Assembly: GCF_907177275.1 (NCBI RefSeq)
Contig: NZ_CAJSLV010000047.1
Span: forward strand, 105,877 to 169,876
From: Actinacidiphila cocklensis
GTDB lineage: Bacteria; Actinomycetota; Actinomycetes; Streptomycetales; Streptomycetaceae
DNA length: 64,000 bases
Direction of reading: 5' to 3'
How positions within the stretch are numbered: position 1 is the stretch's first letter; each line of letters opens with the position of its first letter. The notes under the pieces were generated by a model. That model saw only the letters and a list, made by a program, of their open reading frames with translations, made no database searches and was not told where the DNA came from. Below are positions 8,425 through 17,380 of the stretch, piece after piece. A program made the translations under genes and the position numbers.

Positions 8425-9588
8425 ATGCCGTTCGAGCACCGCCTGACCCTGGACTCCTCGGCCGCGGAGTACGTGATCGACGTCGCCAACGTGGTCCGCG
8501 AGCCGGCGCTGGGTGGGACGAGGGCGGCCGATCTCGGCAGGCTCGCGGGACTGCTCGACGGCCTGGCGGATTTCGCCCGCGACCCGGCCGTCCAGGTCTA
8601 CCCGATCACCGACCGCTCGCTGCTCGTCGACGGGCGGCTGACGCCTGCGGAACGGCAGCTGCTGGAGTGCTGGTACCGCGACGGGGTGCTGGAGGTGCTG
8701 CCGCGCGCCGACGACCGCATCCTGGAGCTGGCGGACGCCCTCGGCCTGCGGGTGGTCAGCGCCGACAACTTCCTCGACTTCCATCGCGCCTACCCGTGGA
8801 TTGCCGGTGACCGGGACCGCTTCCTGCGCCCTGTCCTGGAGCCCGGCGGCCGCATCGGGGTCCGGCCCCGGATCATGCCGGTGCCCGAGGAATGGCAGGT
8901 GTCGCGCAAGGAGGAAGAGGGCCTGCTGCTGCAAGCCGGGGTGGTCAGGCGCTGGGAGCGCTCGGCTCAGCACCGCGCGGTGCTGAGCCGCGACTGGCGC
9001 TGCCCGGAGAACGGCTGCCCGCTGTTCGGGTCGGCCGACCGGCCCGGCACGGCGCTGCCCCGCCGCCGCAAGGACCGGGTGCTGTGCCCCACGCACGGTG
9101 TGCAGCTCGCCGACACCGGCCCACTGCGCCCCCGTGCCCAGGTCAAAGTGGTCATGGACGGGACCGTGCGCGGCCGGTTCATGGTGACGGAGGGCGATCC
9201 GGTGGCGGTGGGCCGCGCCCCGGCCGGCGGTGGCGTGGCGCTCGGTGCGTGGGTCGGCGACAGCGCGGTGGAGTCGGTGAGCCGCACCCATGTGGTGCTG
9301 AGCTACGACGGCGGCGCCCTGAGCGTGCTGGACGAGCGCAGCGCCAACGGCACCCGGGTGCGCCGCCGGCTGCCCGGCGGCGAGTCCACGGGGCCGCTGG
9401 AGCACGGCGTCACCCGCAGGCTGCGCAAGGGCGAGTCGGTCGTCCTGCACGACCGTCTGGAACTGCTGCCGAGCGGGCGCCAATTCGTCTTCGAGGACGA
9501 CCCGACGGACGGTACGGTCACAGCGCGGGAAGGCAGCGCGGTCGCGGAACCCACGATGATGCAGCTGCCGTTGCACGACGTCGAGTAA
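8425..9588 (+). CDS. NYN/PIN-like nuclease domain fused to FHA domain
   Basis: A 387-residue cytosolic protein. Residues about 14-140 look like the NYN/PIN fold of Zc3h12a-type RNases. The acidic residues expected of a metal-dependent RNase site are present: D19 (YVIDVANVV), D96-D97 (ADDRIL), D114 and D118 (SADNFLDF). A small zinc-ribbon-like pair follows (C193, C198, C221, H224). The C-terminus (about 240-355) is a phosphothreonine-binding FHA domain with SRTH at 286-289 and S-A-N-G at 307-310. The next gene is a Ser/Thr kinase 11 bp downstream whose RBS overlaps this stop, so the pair is an operon. I infer an RNA-cleaving protein recruited by or responding to phosphorylation. RNase activity is not proven for this family as far as I know. 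Confidence 0.85.
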   Translation: MPFEHRLTLDSSAAEYVIDVANVVREPALGGTRAADLGRLAGLLDGLADFARDPAVQVYPITDRSLLVDGRLTPAERQLLECWYRDGVLEVLPRADDRILELADALGLRVVSADNFLDFHRAYPWIAGDRDRFLRPVLEPGGRIGVRPRIMPVPEEWQVSRKEEEGLLLQAGVVRRWERSAQHRAVLSRDWRCPENGCPLFGSADRPGTALPRRRKDRVLCPTHGVQLADTGPLRPRAQVKVVMDGTVRGRFMVTEGDPVAVGRAPAGGGVALGAWVGDSAVESVSRTHVVLSYDGGALSVLDERSANGTRVRRRLPGGESTGPLEHGVTRRLRKGESVVLHDRLELLPSGRQFVFEDDPTDGTVTAREGSAVAEPTMMQLPLHDVE

Positions 9589-9599
9589 AAGGGGCCGCA

Positions 9600-10793
9600 G
9601 TGCCAGGGGAAATCGGTGTCGGTACGGTCCTGAGCGGCCGCTACCGGCTGGAGCAGTTGCTGGGCGGCGGCGGGTTCGGGCAGGTCTACGCGGCGGTCGA
9701 CCAGGGCCTCGGCCGGCGGGTCGCGGTGAAGGTGTTGACGCTGCGCGCCGAGTGGGCGGACGTGGAACGCAGCGAGCGCCAGGGGCGTTTCCGCCGCGAG
9801 GCGGTCGCCGCGGCCGCGCTGAGCCACCCGAATGTGGCGACGATCCATGACGCGGGCGAGCACGACGGGCGGCCTTTCATCGTCATGGAATTGCTGCAGG
9901 GCACCGACTTCCGCAATGTCCTGCTGGACCGCGGCGGACTGCCGGTTCCGGACGTGCTGGCCTATGGCGCGCAGATCTGCGCCGGGCTGCAGCACGCCCA
10001 TGAACGCGGCCTGGTGCACCGCGACATCAAACCCGAGAATCTGATGCTGCTCCCGGACGGCGTCGTCAAGATCTGCGACTTCGGCCTGGTCGCCCCGCAG
10101 GACCCGAACGTGACGCGCTATACCGAGCCGCAGTCGCTGCTGGGATCGCCGCCGTATTTCACGCCGGAGCAGGCGCAGGGCGGCGAGGTCACCGCGCAGT
10201 CCGATCTGTACTCACTCGGCTGCGTCCTCTACGCCATGCTCGCGGAGGGACCGCCGTTCACCGCGGGGAATTACATCGGCTACGCCTATCTCCACGTCCA
10301 CGAGGAACCCGAGCCGATCGTGAACCGGCGCCCCGAGGTACCGCAGGAGCTGGCGCAGCTGGTGCACCAGCTGCTGGCCAAGGCTCCGCGGGACCGTCCG
10401 GCCAGTGCCGCGGAGGTGGGCGCGCGGCTGCGCGCGATGATGCGGCCCACGGCGTTGCGGCGCACACCGACGGCCCTGGACCGCGGTGCCCGGCATCTGG
10501 TGTGGACGCTGATCGAGGAGGGCGAGGCGCTGCTCACCGCCGGCCGGTTCCACGATGCCGACGACCGCTACTGGCAGGCGCGGCAGCAGATCCTGCGCCA
10601 GGGCGCGGACAGCGAGCCGGCGTCCTTTGCCGCGCTTTTCGGCCGGGCGCGGGCGCTCGAAGGCCTCAACGGCGTCGAGGCGACCCGCAGGCAGTTCGAG
10701 GAGCTGGCCGCGAGCACCGCGGAGGCGCTGGGCGGCGACCATCCGCTCGCCCGCTGCACCGCCGCCTATGCGTCGGTCAGGGCAGCACACTGA
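9600..10793 (+). CDS. Soluble serine/threonine protein kinase with C-terminal helical repeat
   Basis: Hanks-type kinase of 397 residues. It has the Gly loop LGGGGFGQVY (21-30), Lys44 (VAVK), catalytic Asp142 (HRDIKPEN), and Asp160 of the DFG motif. An APE-like segment reads GSPPYFTPEQAQ. The kinase domain ends near 275. The last 110 residues (GARHLVWTLIEEGEALLTAGRFHDADDRYWQAR) look like tetratricopeptide-type helices. No transmembrane segment or PASTA repeat is present, so it is cytosolic. I chose GTG 9600 because AAAAGGGG (9587-9594) precedes it; the longer upstream frame overlaps the FHA gene. The upstream FHA protein is the likely substrate or partner. Confidence 0.93.
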   Translation: MPGEIGVGTVLSGRYRLEQLLGGGGFGQVYAAVDQGLGRRVAVKVLTLRAEWADVERSERQGRFRREAVAAAALSHPNVATIHDAGEHDGRPFIVMELLQGTDFRNVLLDRGGLPVPDVLAYGAQICAGLQHAHERGLVHRDIKPENLMLLPDGVVKICDFGLVAPQDPNVTRYTEPQSLLGSPPYFTPEQAQGGEVTAQSDLYSLGCVLYAMLAEGPPFTAGNYIGYAYLHVHEEPEPIVNRRPEVPQELAQLVHQLLAKAPRDRPASAAEVGARLRAMMRPTALRRTPTALDRGARHLVWTLIEEGEALLTAGRFHDADDRYWQARQQILRQGADSEPASFAALFGRARALEGLNGVEATRRQFEELAASTAEALGGDHPLARCTAAYASVRAAH

Positions 10794-11418
10794 CGTGGAC
10801 GTCGGCTGCGAGCCGGAAGGTGTCCCCCGGTCTCAGTGCAGCCTTGTCGTTCGCCGCGAGCCGGTAGCCGCGTACGTAGGTGCCGTTGGTGGAGCCCTCG
10901 TCGCTGATCCATGCCGAGCCGTCGACCTCGACGCCGACGCGCGCGTGGATCCGTGACAGGTTGTCCCGCTCGGCGAGGAAGGTGACCGCCGGGCAGAGCT
11001 GCGGGTCGCGGCCGAGCCGGATCGAGTAGCCGGGTGCCACCTCGACGATGTCGCCGCTGGGGAAGTGCAGCCGCAGGGCCTCCACGGGGAAGTCCCTGCG
11101 GGTCCGCGCGGACCTGGGCAGGGCGCCGGGGATGACGTTGATGACCCGGGTGTACTCGGTGCCGGCCCGGTCCTGCGGCGGACCGCTCGGGGCCGGCCCG
11201 GCGCCCGGCGTGCCGGCCACCGGCGCGGGCTGCGCGGGCACACCGGGGCGGGGCAGCCGTTCGGTCGGGGCCGTCGGGGAGAACTCCGGGGCCGCCGCGG
11301 CATGCGCCGCGGCCATCAGTGCGAACGGCACGAAGCAGCCCTGGCAGACCAGTTGGCCGGCGAAGGAGCGGGGCACACCGCATTCCGGGCACGATCCGTC
11401 GCCCGTTTCCTCGCTCAT
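10777..11418 (-). CDS. FHA domain protein with N-terminal zinc ribbon
   Basis: A 213-residue protein. Residues 10-28 form a Cys-pair ribbon (CPECGVPRSFAGQLVCQGC). A Pro/Ala-rich linker spans about 35-95. The C-terminal half is an FHA domain with R-L-G-R-D (about 134-138), R-I-H near 158 and EGSTNGTYVRG, which is the phosphothreonine-binding face. The ATG at 11418 follows GGAGGG at a rather long spacing; the frame upstream to 12771 is the shadow of the siderophore synthetase. It converges on the kinase gene and its last 17 bp overlap that gene's 3' end. It is a plausible second phospho-reader for the same kinase. Confidence 0.88.
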   Translation of the reverse strand: MSEETGDGSCPECGVPRSFAGQLVCQGCFVPFALMAAAHAAAAPEFSPTAPTERLPRPGVPAQPAPVAGTPGAGPAPSGPPQDRAGTEYTRVINVIPGALPRSARTRRDFPVEALRLHFPSGDIVEVAPGYSIRLGRDPQLCPAVTFLAERDNLSRIHARVGVEVDGSAWISDEGSTNGTYVRGYRLAANDKAALRPGDTFRLAADVHVSVLP

Positions 11419-11492
11419 CCGCCCCCATCCCTCCGCGGTACGACCGGTGCCGCGATCGTATCGGCTGCCGCGGCGGCACGGTGCGACCGAGG

Positions 11493-13256
11493 TCAGACCG
11501 CGTGCAACGGGTTGGGCACGGTGCCGTGAACAGCGGCGTGCGGTCGCTCTGCCCGGTCGCGGTAGCCGTCGAGGTGCAGCCGGTTGCGGTTGAGGCACAG
11601 GCGTGCGATGCGAGGGGTAAGCAGGTCGAAGCTGGCGAATCGTTCCTTGAGGTGGGGAAAGCGCTCCTGGTAGCGGATGATCTCGCCGCGTGCCAGTGCC
11701 CAGAAGTCGGCCGCAGGGACGTCGAGCTGGTCCTCGCACAGCGGCGCCAGGTACCGCATGACGCCGACGAAGAGGCCCGCGTGGATGAACTGTGTGAGGA
11801 ACCCGGGCGCCTCGGTCAGCAGCACCGCCCGGACGTCGTCGGGCATCGTGTCGTGCTCGGGCAGCGCCTCGGCGCTGACGTTGACGTCGTCGACGAAGTC
11901 CTTGACCGCGAGCCGCACCGGGAGGTCGTGCTCGTCGAAGACCACGATCGCGTTCTCGCCGTGCGGGGAGAAGACCGTCCCGTAGCGGTAGAGGAAGTGC
12001 AGCAGCGGCGGCAGCAGCGCGCCGAACAGGTGCCGCAGCCAGACCGCGGGGGCGACACCGGAGCGCGCGACCAGCTCCGCGGTGAACGAGCGGCCTTCCG
12101 GGTCGGTGTGCAGCAGCGCGGCCAGCGTCCGCGCACGCTCCCCCGGTTCGAGGTGCGCGGCCAGCGGCTCGCGCCAGATACAGCCCAGCAGTTCGCGGTA
12201 CTGGTAGGGAACGGTCGGCAGCCGGTCGTACTGCGGGTGCGCCACGGTCACCGAGGCGACCTCGCCGAGCAGGATCACCCGGGTCTCGTCGCGCAGAAAC
12301 GGATCTTCCGCACGCAGCCGCTGGACCCACGCGGTGACCGCCGGCGCGGCGAGGGTGCGTTCGGTGGGCAGGCCGCGCCAGACCAGGGTGTTGAGCACCG
12401 ACAGCGGCAGCTTGACCGTACGGCGCTGCGGGCGGCTGGTGTTGAGGAAGGTCCTGATGGACTGCTGGGGCAGCCTGAGGTCGTTGTCGGTACCGAGGGC
12501 GATGATGGACCCGTCGGCGACCGCGGGGGCGAAGAGCGGCAGGACCACGTGCTCCCACTGCCAAGGGTGCACCGGCAGCAGCAGGTAGTCGGCAGGGTCG
12601 CGGTCCAGGTCGGCGATGGTGTGGTGGAAGGCGTCGAGCGTGGCGGGCGGGATCTCGTCCGCGTAGAGCAGATCGGGGGTGGCCAGCGTGTCGACACCGC
12701 GGTATCGGGCGAGGCTGTGGTGCACGGCGATCCACGGCAGGCGGTGCTGCCGGCGTGCCTCGGGCGCCCACCGGGCCGCGTCGGCGTCCGAGAACCCGAT
12801 ACGCCCCTTGTTGGCGACCAGCCAGGGGTGTCCGGTCTGGTGCCCTTCCAGCTCCGGGTAGTCCAGGTCAGCCAGGTCGGCGGCGGGCAGCGCGCCTGCG
12901 TCCAGGCGCAGGTCGGCGCGCAGCGTGGCGAGGAGTTCGCGGATGAGGTGGCCGGTGGTGTCCCCGCTCAGGCCGAGTACGCCGTCGTGCGCCTGGCTGA
13001 TGAAGTGCAGCGGGTCGCCGTCGGGGCCGATGCTCGCAGGGTCCACCTGCCAGCTGCCGTACGCGCCCCGGCCGGCGCGGAAGCGGTAGGTCAGCGTGTC
13101 GCTGACCTTCAGGCGGTACGCCGCCGGGCCGGCCGCGGGCTCCGGTTCGGGGACGATGACTTCCTCGTAGGCGAATTCGGCCAGCATTTTCGCCAGCAGC
13201 CGCCGGGCCGCACGCTGCCAGGCGGCTGGTTGGGGGGAAGGGGAGGTGGTGATCAC
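11493..13256 (-). CDS. IucA/IucC-family siderophore synthetase (C/DesD-like)
   Basis: NRPS-independent siderophore synthetase, 587 residues, that condenses a carboxylate with an amine or hydroxylamine using ATP. The nucleotide-binding loop G-H-x-T-G-H-P-x(6)-K-G-R-x-G-F-S lies at 138-156. The C-terminal FhuF-like part carries 'FSPHGENAIVVFD' and 'VKDFVDDVNVS'. The GTG at 13256 has a GCAGGAG RBS. It is the last gene of a four-gene minus-strand operon, 61 bp after the GNAT gene. This subtype usually performs the final condensation or the second acylation. Its substrate cannot be read from the sequence. Confidence 0.93.
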   Translation of the reverse strand: MITTSPSPQPAAWQRAARRLLAKMLAEFAYEEVIVPEPEPAAGPAAYRLKVSDTLTYRFRAGRGAYGSWQVDPASIGPDGDPLHFISQAHDGVLGLSGDTTGHLIRELLATLRADLRLDAGALPAADLADLDYPELEGHQTGHPWLVANKGRIGFSDADAARWAPEARRQHRLPWIAVHHSLARYRGVDTLATPDLLYADEIPPATLDAFHHTIADLDRDPADYLLLPVHPWQWEHVVLPLFAPAVADGSIIALGTDNDLRLPQQSIRTFLNTSRPQRRTVKLPLSVLNTLVWRGLPTERTLAAPAVTAWVQRLRAEDPFLRDETRVILLGEVASVTVAHPQYDRLPTVPYQYRELLGCIWREPLAAHLEPGERARTLAALLHTDPEGRSFTAELVARSGVAPAVWLRHLFGALLPPLLHFLYRYGTVFSPHGENAIVVFDEHDLPVRLAVKDFVDDVNVSAEALPEHDTMPDDVRAVLLTEAPGFLTQFIHAGLFVGVMRYLAPLCEDQLDVPAADFWALARGEIIRYQERFPHLKERFASFDLLTPRIARLCLNRNRLHLDGYRDRAERPHAAVHGTVPNPLHAV

Positions 13257-13317
13257 GGTGGACTCCTGCGGGGGTACCAGGGGTGCAGGCGGGTGGAGGG
13301 GTGACCGGGGCTGCTGG

Positions 13318-14028
13318 TCAGAGCAGATGGCGCAGGGAGCGGTCGCGGATCATCAGGGCCGCGCGCTTGCCCGGGACGTCGGCCTCGGCGGACAGCCGGA
13401 AGCCCGCCGCGAGGAACGCCGCCACGGAGGGAGTGTTGCGCAGATCCGGTTCCGCGACGACCCGGCCGCAGCCGGGGCGGTGGTCCAGGACGAGGTCCGC
13501 GACGGCCTTGATCAGGGTGCTGCCGAGCCCGCGGCCGCGGTCGGAGGAGCCGCCGATGAGCAGGTGGATGCCGGTGTCCTGCGGCCTGGCCGGATAGTAC
13601 CTGGCCAGCGGGTCGATATCGGCGCGGTAGAGCTCCCAGTAGCTCATCGGGGTGCCGTCCAGCAGGCCGAGGCAGGGGACGCTGCGGCCGTCGCCGCCGA
13701 GTTGGGCGTCCAGGTGCCGGCCCGTCACCTCCGGCCCGCCGGCCAGCTCCCAGAATTCCGCGGTCACCGGGTCGTTCATCCATATGCTGACGAGGGCGAG
13801 GTCGCGTTCGCCGTCGACCGGCACGAGGCGGAACTGCCCGGCGGGCGTGTCGGCGGCGGCCCAGCGCGCGATGTCGCCGATCAGACCGGGGTCGGCGACG
13901 GCGCGGCCCGGGCGGGCGCCGGACGTCGCCGGGCGTGGCACATTGCCGGGGGCGGCGAAGAGCGCGAGGAATTCCGGCGGCAGCGTCAGATCGAGGGTGT
14001 CCTCGGTGCCGGAGTCGGCAGATGGCAA
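13318..14028 (-). CDS. GNAT N-acetyltransferase (siderophore type)
   Basis: A 236-residue acyltransferase resembling IucB/RhbD, which acetylate a hydroxylamine in hydroxamate siderophores. The acetyl-CoA loop is in 'SSDRGRGLGSTLIKAV' (R/Q-x-x-G-x-G/A pattern). The 'WELYRADIDPLARYYPA' stretch with a late 'FLAAGFRLSAEADVPGKRAALMIR' is typical of the IucB clade. The start is a TTG at 14028 preceded by GAGGAGGAG at 5-6 nt; no ATG or GTG has a comparable RBS. It lies between the two IucA/IucC genes, so it should act on the same intermediate. Confidence 0.9.
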   Translation of the reverse strand: MPSADSGTEDTLDLTLPPEFLALFAAPGNVPRPATSGARPGRAVADPGLIGDIARWAAADTPAGQFRLVPVDGERDLALVSIWMNDPVTAEFWELAGGPEVTGRHLDAQLGGDGRSVPCLGLLDGTPMSYWELYRADIDPLARYYPARPQDTGIHLLIGGSSDRGRGLGSTLIKAVADLVLDHRPGCGRVVAEPDLRNTPSVAAFLAAGFRLSAEADVPGKRAALMIRDRSLRHLL

Positions 14029-14061
14029 GGTGACTCCTCCTCTCCCGCGCGGGGCCGCCGG

Positions 14062-15903
14062 TCAGACGGCCAGCGGGTTGGGCATGGTGACGTACACCGA
14101 CTGGGTGTCGACGGGGCCGACGAGTTCGTCCATGCCGTGCAGCCGGGTCAGCAGGTTGGCCTTGCAGCGCAGGCGCGTGCTGTCCAGCAGCAGACCGGGC
14201 AGGCCGCCGGTGCCGGTCTGCGCCTCCCGGGCGAGGAAGCGGCGGAAGGCGGCGAGCAGCACCCGCTCGTCGGCCAGTTGCTGTGACCCGAGAGCGCCGA
14301 TCAGTCCGAGGACGTTGTTGATGCCGACGTAGTAGGCGAAGCGTTCGTCGGCGATCCGGTCGGCGACGAAGGTGTCGCTCTCGGCACCGAGGCCAGGCAG
14401 ACGCTGCTCCAGATCGGAGCGGTGCGAGTCGCGGTAGTAGTAGCCCTGGTTGTCCCGGTAGCGCCCGCCGCAGGGCCAGCCGTCGGCGTCGAGCAGCACC
14501 AGGGTGTTCTGCTGGTGCGCTTCGAGTGCGATGCCCGCCTCGGCGTCCAGCCACAGCAGCGGGCGGACCACTGCGTCAAGGTAGCGCAGGAACCACTCGG
14601 TGGCGACGGCCGGGCCGGGGCGCCCGGTCCTTTCCGCGAGCCTGGTGACGAGCACGGCCAGCCGGGACCGCAGGACGGTCGTCGTGCCCTCGGCCGGCCA
14701 GGGCCGCGGCGAGGCCAGTCCCGCGACGCAGTGCGCCTGGTCGCCCGGGCCGAAGGGATTGTGCCGGAGGACGACGTCGAGGCCCGCGACAGGCTCGCCG
14801 TCCGCGGTGTCGACGGCCAGCCAGGCGGGGTCGCGCACGATGTCGAAGCCGGGGTGGGCCGCGCGCCACTCGGCGGCGAGTCCACTGCGCAGCAGCCGGT
14901 GGACCTCGGTGCCGCGCAGCAGTTCCTTGCGCAGGTTCTCCCGGCGGGAGTTGGTGATGCGCACGCCGAGCGACAGCTTGAGCATCGCCGGGGCGTCGTG
15001 CCGGTAGACGGTCCGCACCGAGGACGTGGGGTGCCATGCCTCGCCGTGCGGGCCGAGGTCGTGCAGCAGGCCGGCGTCGAAGAGCGCCCGCACACCGGGC
15101 CGGTGCTGGATGTCGCGGGCCTGCCACGGGTGCAGCGGCAGCAGTGCGGTGCCGTCGGGCCGCGCCGGGCCGGATCCCGCGAACGAGCTGACCAGGTCGA
15201 CCGCCGGGATCGGCCGTCCCCGCTCGGTCCAGGCGGAGTCGGTGGCGAGCAGCGCCTCGTCCACGGCGAGCCAGTGCAGCGGGAACGAACCGCGCGCCTC
15301 GGGGGAGTATGCCGCGCTCTCACTGTCGCTGAGCCCTTCGCGGCTCTTGGGAGCCGGGTGCATGGGGTGGCCGAGCACGAGGGCCTGCTCCGAGTCGAGG
15401 AAGGGCAGTTCCGCGTCGGCGGGACCTGGACGGCTGCGGCGCTCCGTGACGAAGGCGGCCGTGCGGCGAACCGAATCGGCCACCCTGGACACCAGGTCGG
15501 CGGCCTGGGCGGGCTCGCCGCCGCCCTCCCTGGCCAGCAGAGCGGACAATTCGACAGCGGTCATCGCAGGTCCGGTGGTGGTCGGCCCGACCGGGCCGAA
15601 GCGGTGGTGGCCGGTGGGCGACCAGTGGCGTACGGCGGCCCGGGCTTCGATACCGCTGGCCGGCAGGGCGATCCGCAGCACACCGTCGGCGGGTCGGGGC
15701 AGGTCCCTTTCACGTACCCAGCACCGCAGCAGATTGTCGGTGGCCGCGGCGTCGGCGACGCAATATGCGTCGGGATGCTGCAGCGGATCGGCGCCGTCGC
15801 CCGTTAGCGGGGTCCCGGCCGGCTGCGCAATGTGCGGGCGCTGGAGCGGCACACCGGTCAGTTCGACGACCGGGGCGGGTGCGACTTCTGCGGGGGCGGT
15901 CAT
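14062..15903 (-). CDS. IucA/IucC-family siderophore synthetase (type A-like)
   Basis: Second NRPS-independent synthetase, 613 residues. The signature G-H-P-M-H-P-x-P-K-S-R-x-G is at 178-190, which is the ATP/citrate loop typical of the group that activates citrate. The C-terminal half carries 'LEAHQQNTLV' and 'YYYRDSHRSDL'. I chose ATG 15903 (MTAPAEV). A longer frame to 15987 would overlap the upstream aminotransferase and adds Pro/His-rich sequence without homology. Gaps are 55 bp to the aminotransferase and 33 bp to the GNAT gene. With two synthetases of different type, a citrate-based asymmetric or bis-amide product is the simplest expectation. Confidence 0.93.
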   Translation of the reverse strand: MTAPAEVAPAPVVELTGVPLQRPHIAQPAGTPLTGDGADPLQHPDAYCVADAAATDNLLRCWVRERDLPRPADGVLRIALPASGIEARAAVRHWSPTGHHRFGPVGPTTTGPAMTAVELSALLAREGGGEPAQAADLVSRVADSVRRTAAFVTERRSRPGPADAELPFLDSEQALVLGHPMHPAPKSREGLSDSESAAYSPEARGSFPLHWLAVDEALLATDSAWTERGRPIPAVDLVSSFAGSGPARPDGTALLPLHPWQARDIQHRPGVRALFDAGLLHDLGPHGEAWHPTSSVRTVYRHDAPAMLKLSLGVRITNSRRENLRKELLRGTEVHRLLRSGLAAEWRAAHPGFDIVRDPAWLAVDTADGEPVAGLDVVLRHNPFGPGDQAHCVAGLASPRPWPAEGTTTVLRSRLAVLVTRLAERTGRPGPAVATEWFLRYLDAVVRPLLWLDAEAGIALEAHQQNTLVLLDADGWPCGGRYRDNQGYYYRDSHRSDLEQRLPGLGAESDTFVADRIADERFAYYVGINNVLGLIGALGSQQLADERVLLAAFRRFLAREAQTGTGGLPGLLLDSTRLRCKANLLTRLHGMDELVGPVDTQSVYVTMPNPLAV

Positions 15904-15958
15904 ACAGGGGCTCCACTGGTGATTGCCGAGGGGCTGCGGGGGATGTCGGGTGCGGGCG

Positions 15959-17380
15959 TCATGCGGCGGCGTCCGATGCGGTGGCATGGGCAGCCTCGAT
16001 GGCTCCCGCGAGGCGTTCGAGTACGGCCTCGGCCTGCTCGTCGGTGATCGTCAGCGGCGGCAGCAGCCGGACAACGCTGCCGTGCCTGCCGCCGAGTTCG
16101 ATGATCAGGCCGCGGCGCAGGGCTTCGCGCTGGACCCGTGCGGCGAGGTGCGGTGCGGCCGGCAGGGCGCCGTGGTCGTCCGCGTCGGCGTCGGCGTCGA
16201 CGATCTCGACGCCGATCATCAGACCGCGGCCTCGTACGTCGCCGATGCAGGAGTGGTGCGCGGCCAGTCCCCGCAGCCGGCTCAGCATGCGGGAGCCGAC
16301 GGTCTCGGCGCGTTCGTGCAGCGCGTTGCGGCGGACGAAGTGCAGGGTGGCGGCGCCCGCGGCCATGGCCAGCTGGTTGCCGCGGAAGGTCCCGGCGTGC
16401 GCGCCCGGCAGCCAGCCGTCCAATTCCTCGCGGTAGACGATGACGGCGAGCGGCAGGCTGCCGCCGACGGCCTTGGACAGCACCATGACGTCGGGCACGA
16501 TGCCGCTTCGCTCCACGGCCCAGAAGGTGCCGGTCCTGCCGACTCCGGTCTGCACCTCGTCCATGACCAGCGGGATCCCGCGGTCCGCGGTGATCGTCCG
16601 CATCCTGCGCATCCAGCTGTCGGGCGCGGGGATCACGCCGCCTTCGCCCTGCACCGCTTCGAGGAGCATCGCCGCGGGCGGCTGCACTCCGCCCTTGGGG
16701 TCGTCCAGCAGGTGCGCAGTCCAGCGCGCGCCGAGTTCGGCGCCCCGCTCGCCCCCGACGCCGAAAGGGCAGCGGTAGTCGTACGGGTAGGGCAGCCGGG
16801 TGACCTGGGCGTCGGAGCCGCGCACGGCCGCGCGCACCGCGATGTCACCTGTCGCGGCGAGGGCCGCGGCCGTCATGCCGTGGTAGGCGCCGGAGAAGGC
16901 CAGCAGCCCGTTGCGGCCGGTGGCGGTCGTGGCGAGTTTGATGGCCGCCTCGACAGCGTCGGTGCCGGCCGGACTGCAGAACTGGATCCGGCCGTGGTCG
17001 GCGAGCGCGGGCGGCAGCGTCTCGAAGAGAGCCGTGGTGAAGGCGTCCTTGACTGGTGTCGCCAGGTCGAGGACGTGCAGCGGCGCACCGGAGTCGAGGA
17101 CGCCTCTGATGGCTTCGAGGACGACGGGGTGGTTGTGGCCCAGCGCCAGGGTCCCCGCTCCTGATAGGCAGTCCAGGTAGCGGCGGCCGTCCGCGCCCTC
17201 GACCGTCATGCCCCGGGCGCGGACCGGGACCACAGGCAGTGACCGCGCGTAAGTGCGGGCCGCCGATTCGCGCTGCGCCTGCCTGCGCAGGATCCCCTCC
17301 GCCGCCGTCAGGCCGTCCTGATCGCGGAAGCCGTCGGCCGGCGCCGCGAGATGTCCCGACGCGCTCGAAATGGCCGCCAC
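15959..17380 (-). CDS. Diaminobutyrate--2-oxoglutarate aminotransferase (class III PLP)
   Basis: A 473-residue class III aminotransferase that by family should make L-2,4-diaminobutyrate from aspartate semialdehyde (RhbA/Dat type). The PLP Lys is K303 in LSKAVGGSLPL. Other signatures are 'CSPAGTDAVEAAIK' and 'MDEVQTGVGRTG'. The GTG start at 17380 has GGAGGAG 7 nt upstream. It is the first gene of the siderophore operon. Diaminobutyrate decarboxylase and an N-monooxygenase, the next enzymes in rhizobactin/schizokinen-type pathways, are not encoded nearby. No TTAGGTTAGGCTAACCTAA-like iron box was found in the 200 bp upstream. Confidence 0.92.
   Translation of the reverse strand: MAAISSASGHLAAPADGFRDQDGLTAAEGILRRQAQRESAARTYARSLPVVPVRARGMTVEGADGRRYLDCLSGAGTLALGHNHPVVLEAIRGVLDSGAPLHVLDLATPVKDAFTTALFETLPPALADHGRIQFCSPAGTDAVEAAIKLATTATGRNGLLAFSGAYHGMTAAALAATGDIAVRAAVRGSDAQVTRLPYPYDYRCPFGVGGERGAELGARWTAHLLDDPKGGVQPPAAMLLEAVQGEGGVIPAPDSWMRRMRTITADRGIPLVMDEVQTGVGRTGTFWAVERSGIVPDVMVLSKAVGGSLPLAVIVYREELDGWLPGAHAGTFRGNQLAMAAGAATLHFVRRNALHERAETVGSRMLSRLRGLAAHHSCIGDVRGRGLMIGVEIVDADADADDHGALPAAPHLAARVQREALRRGLIIELGGRHGSVVRLLPPLTITDEQAEAVLERLAGAIEAAHATASDAAA

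Noticed and set aside
6555..8810. A 751-codon plus-strand frame over dinG
   Set aside because: It runs through dinG and into the PIN-FHA gene in the wrong frame; no domain or RBS.
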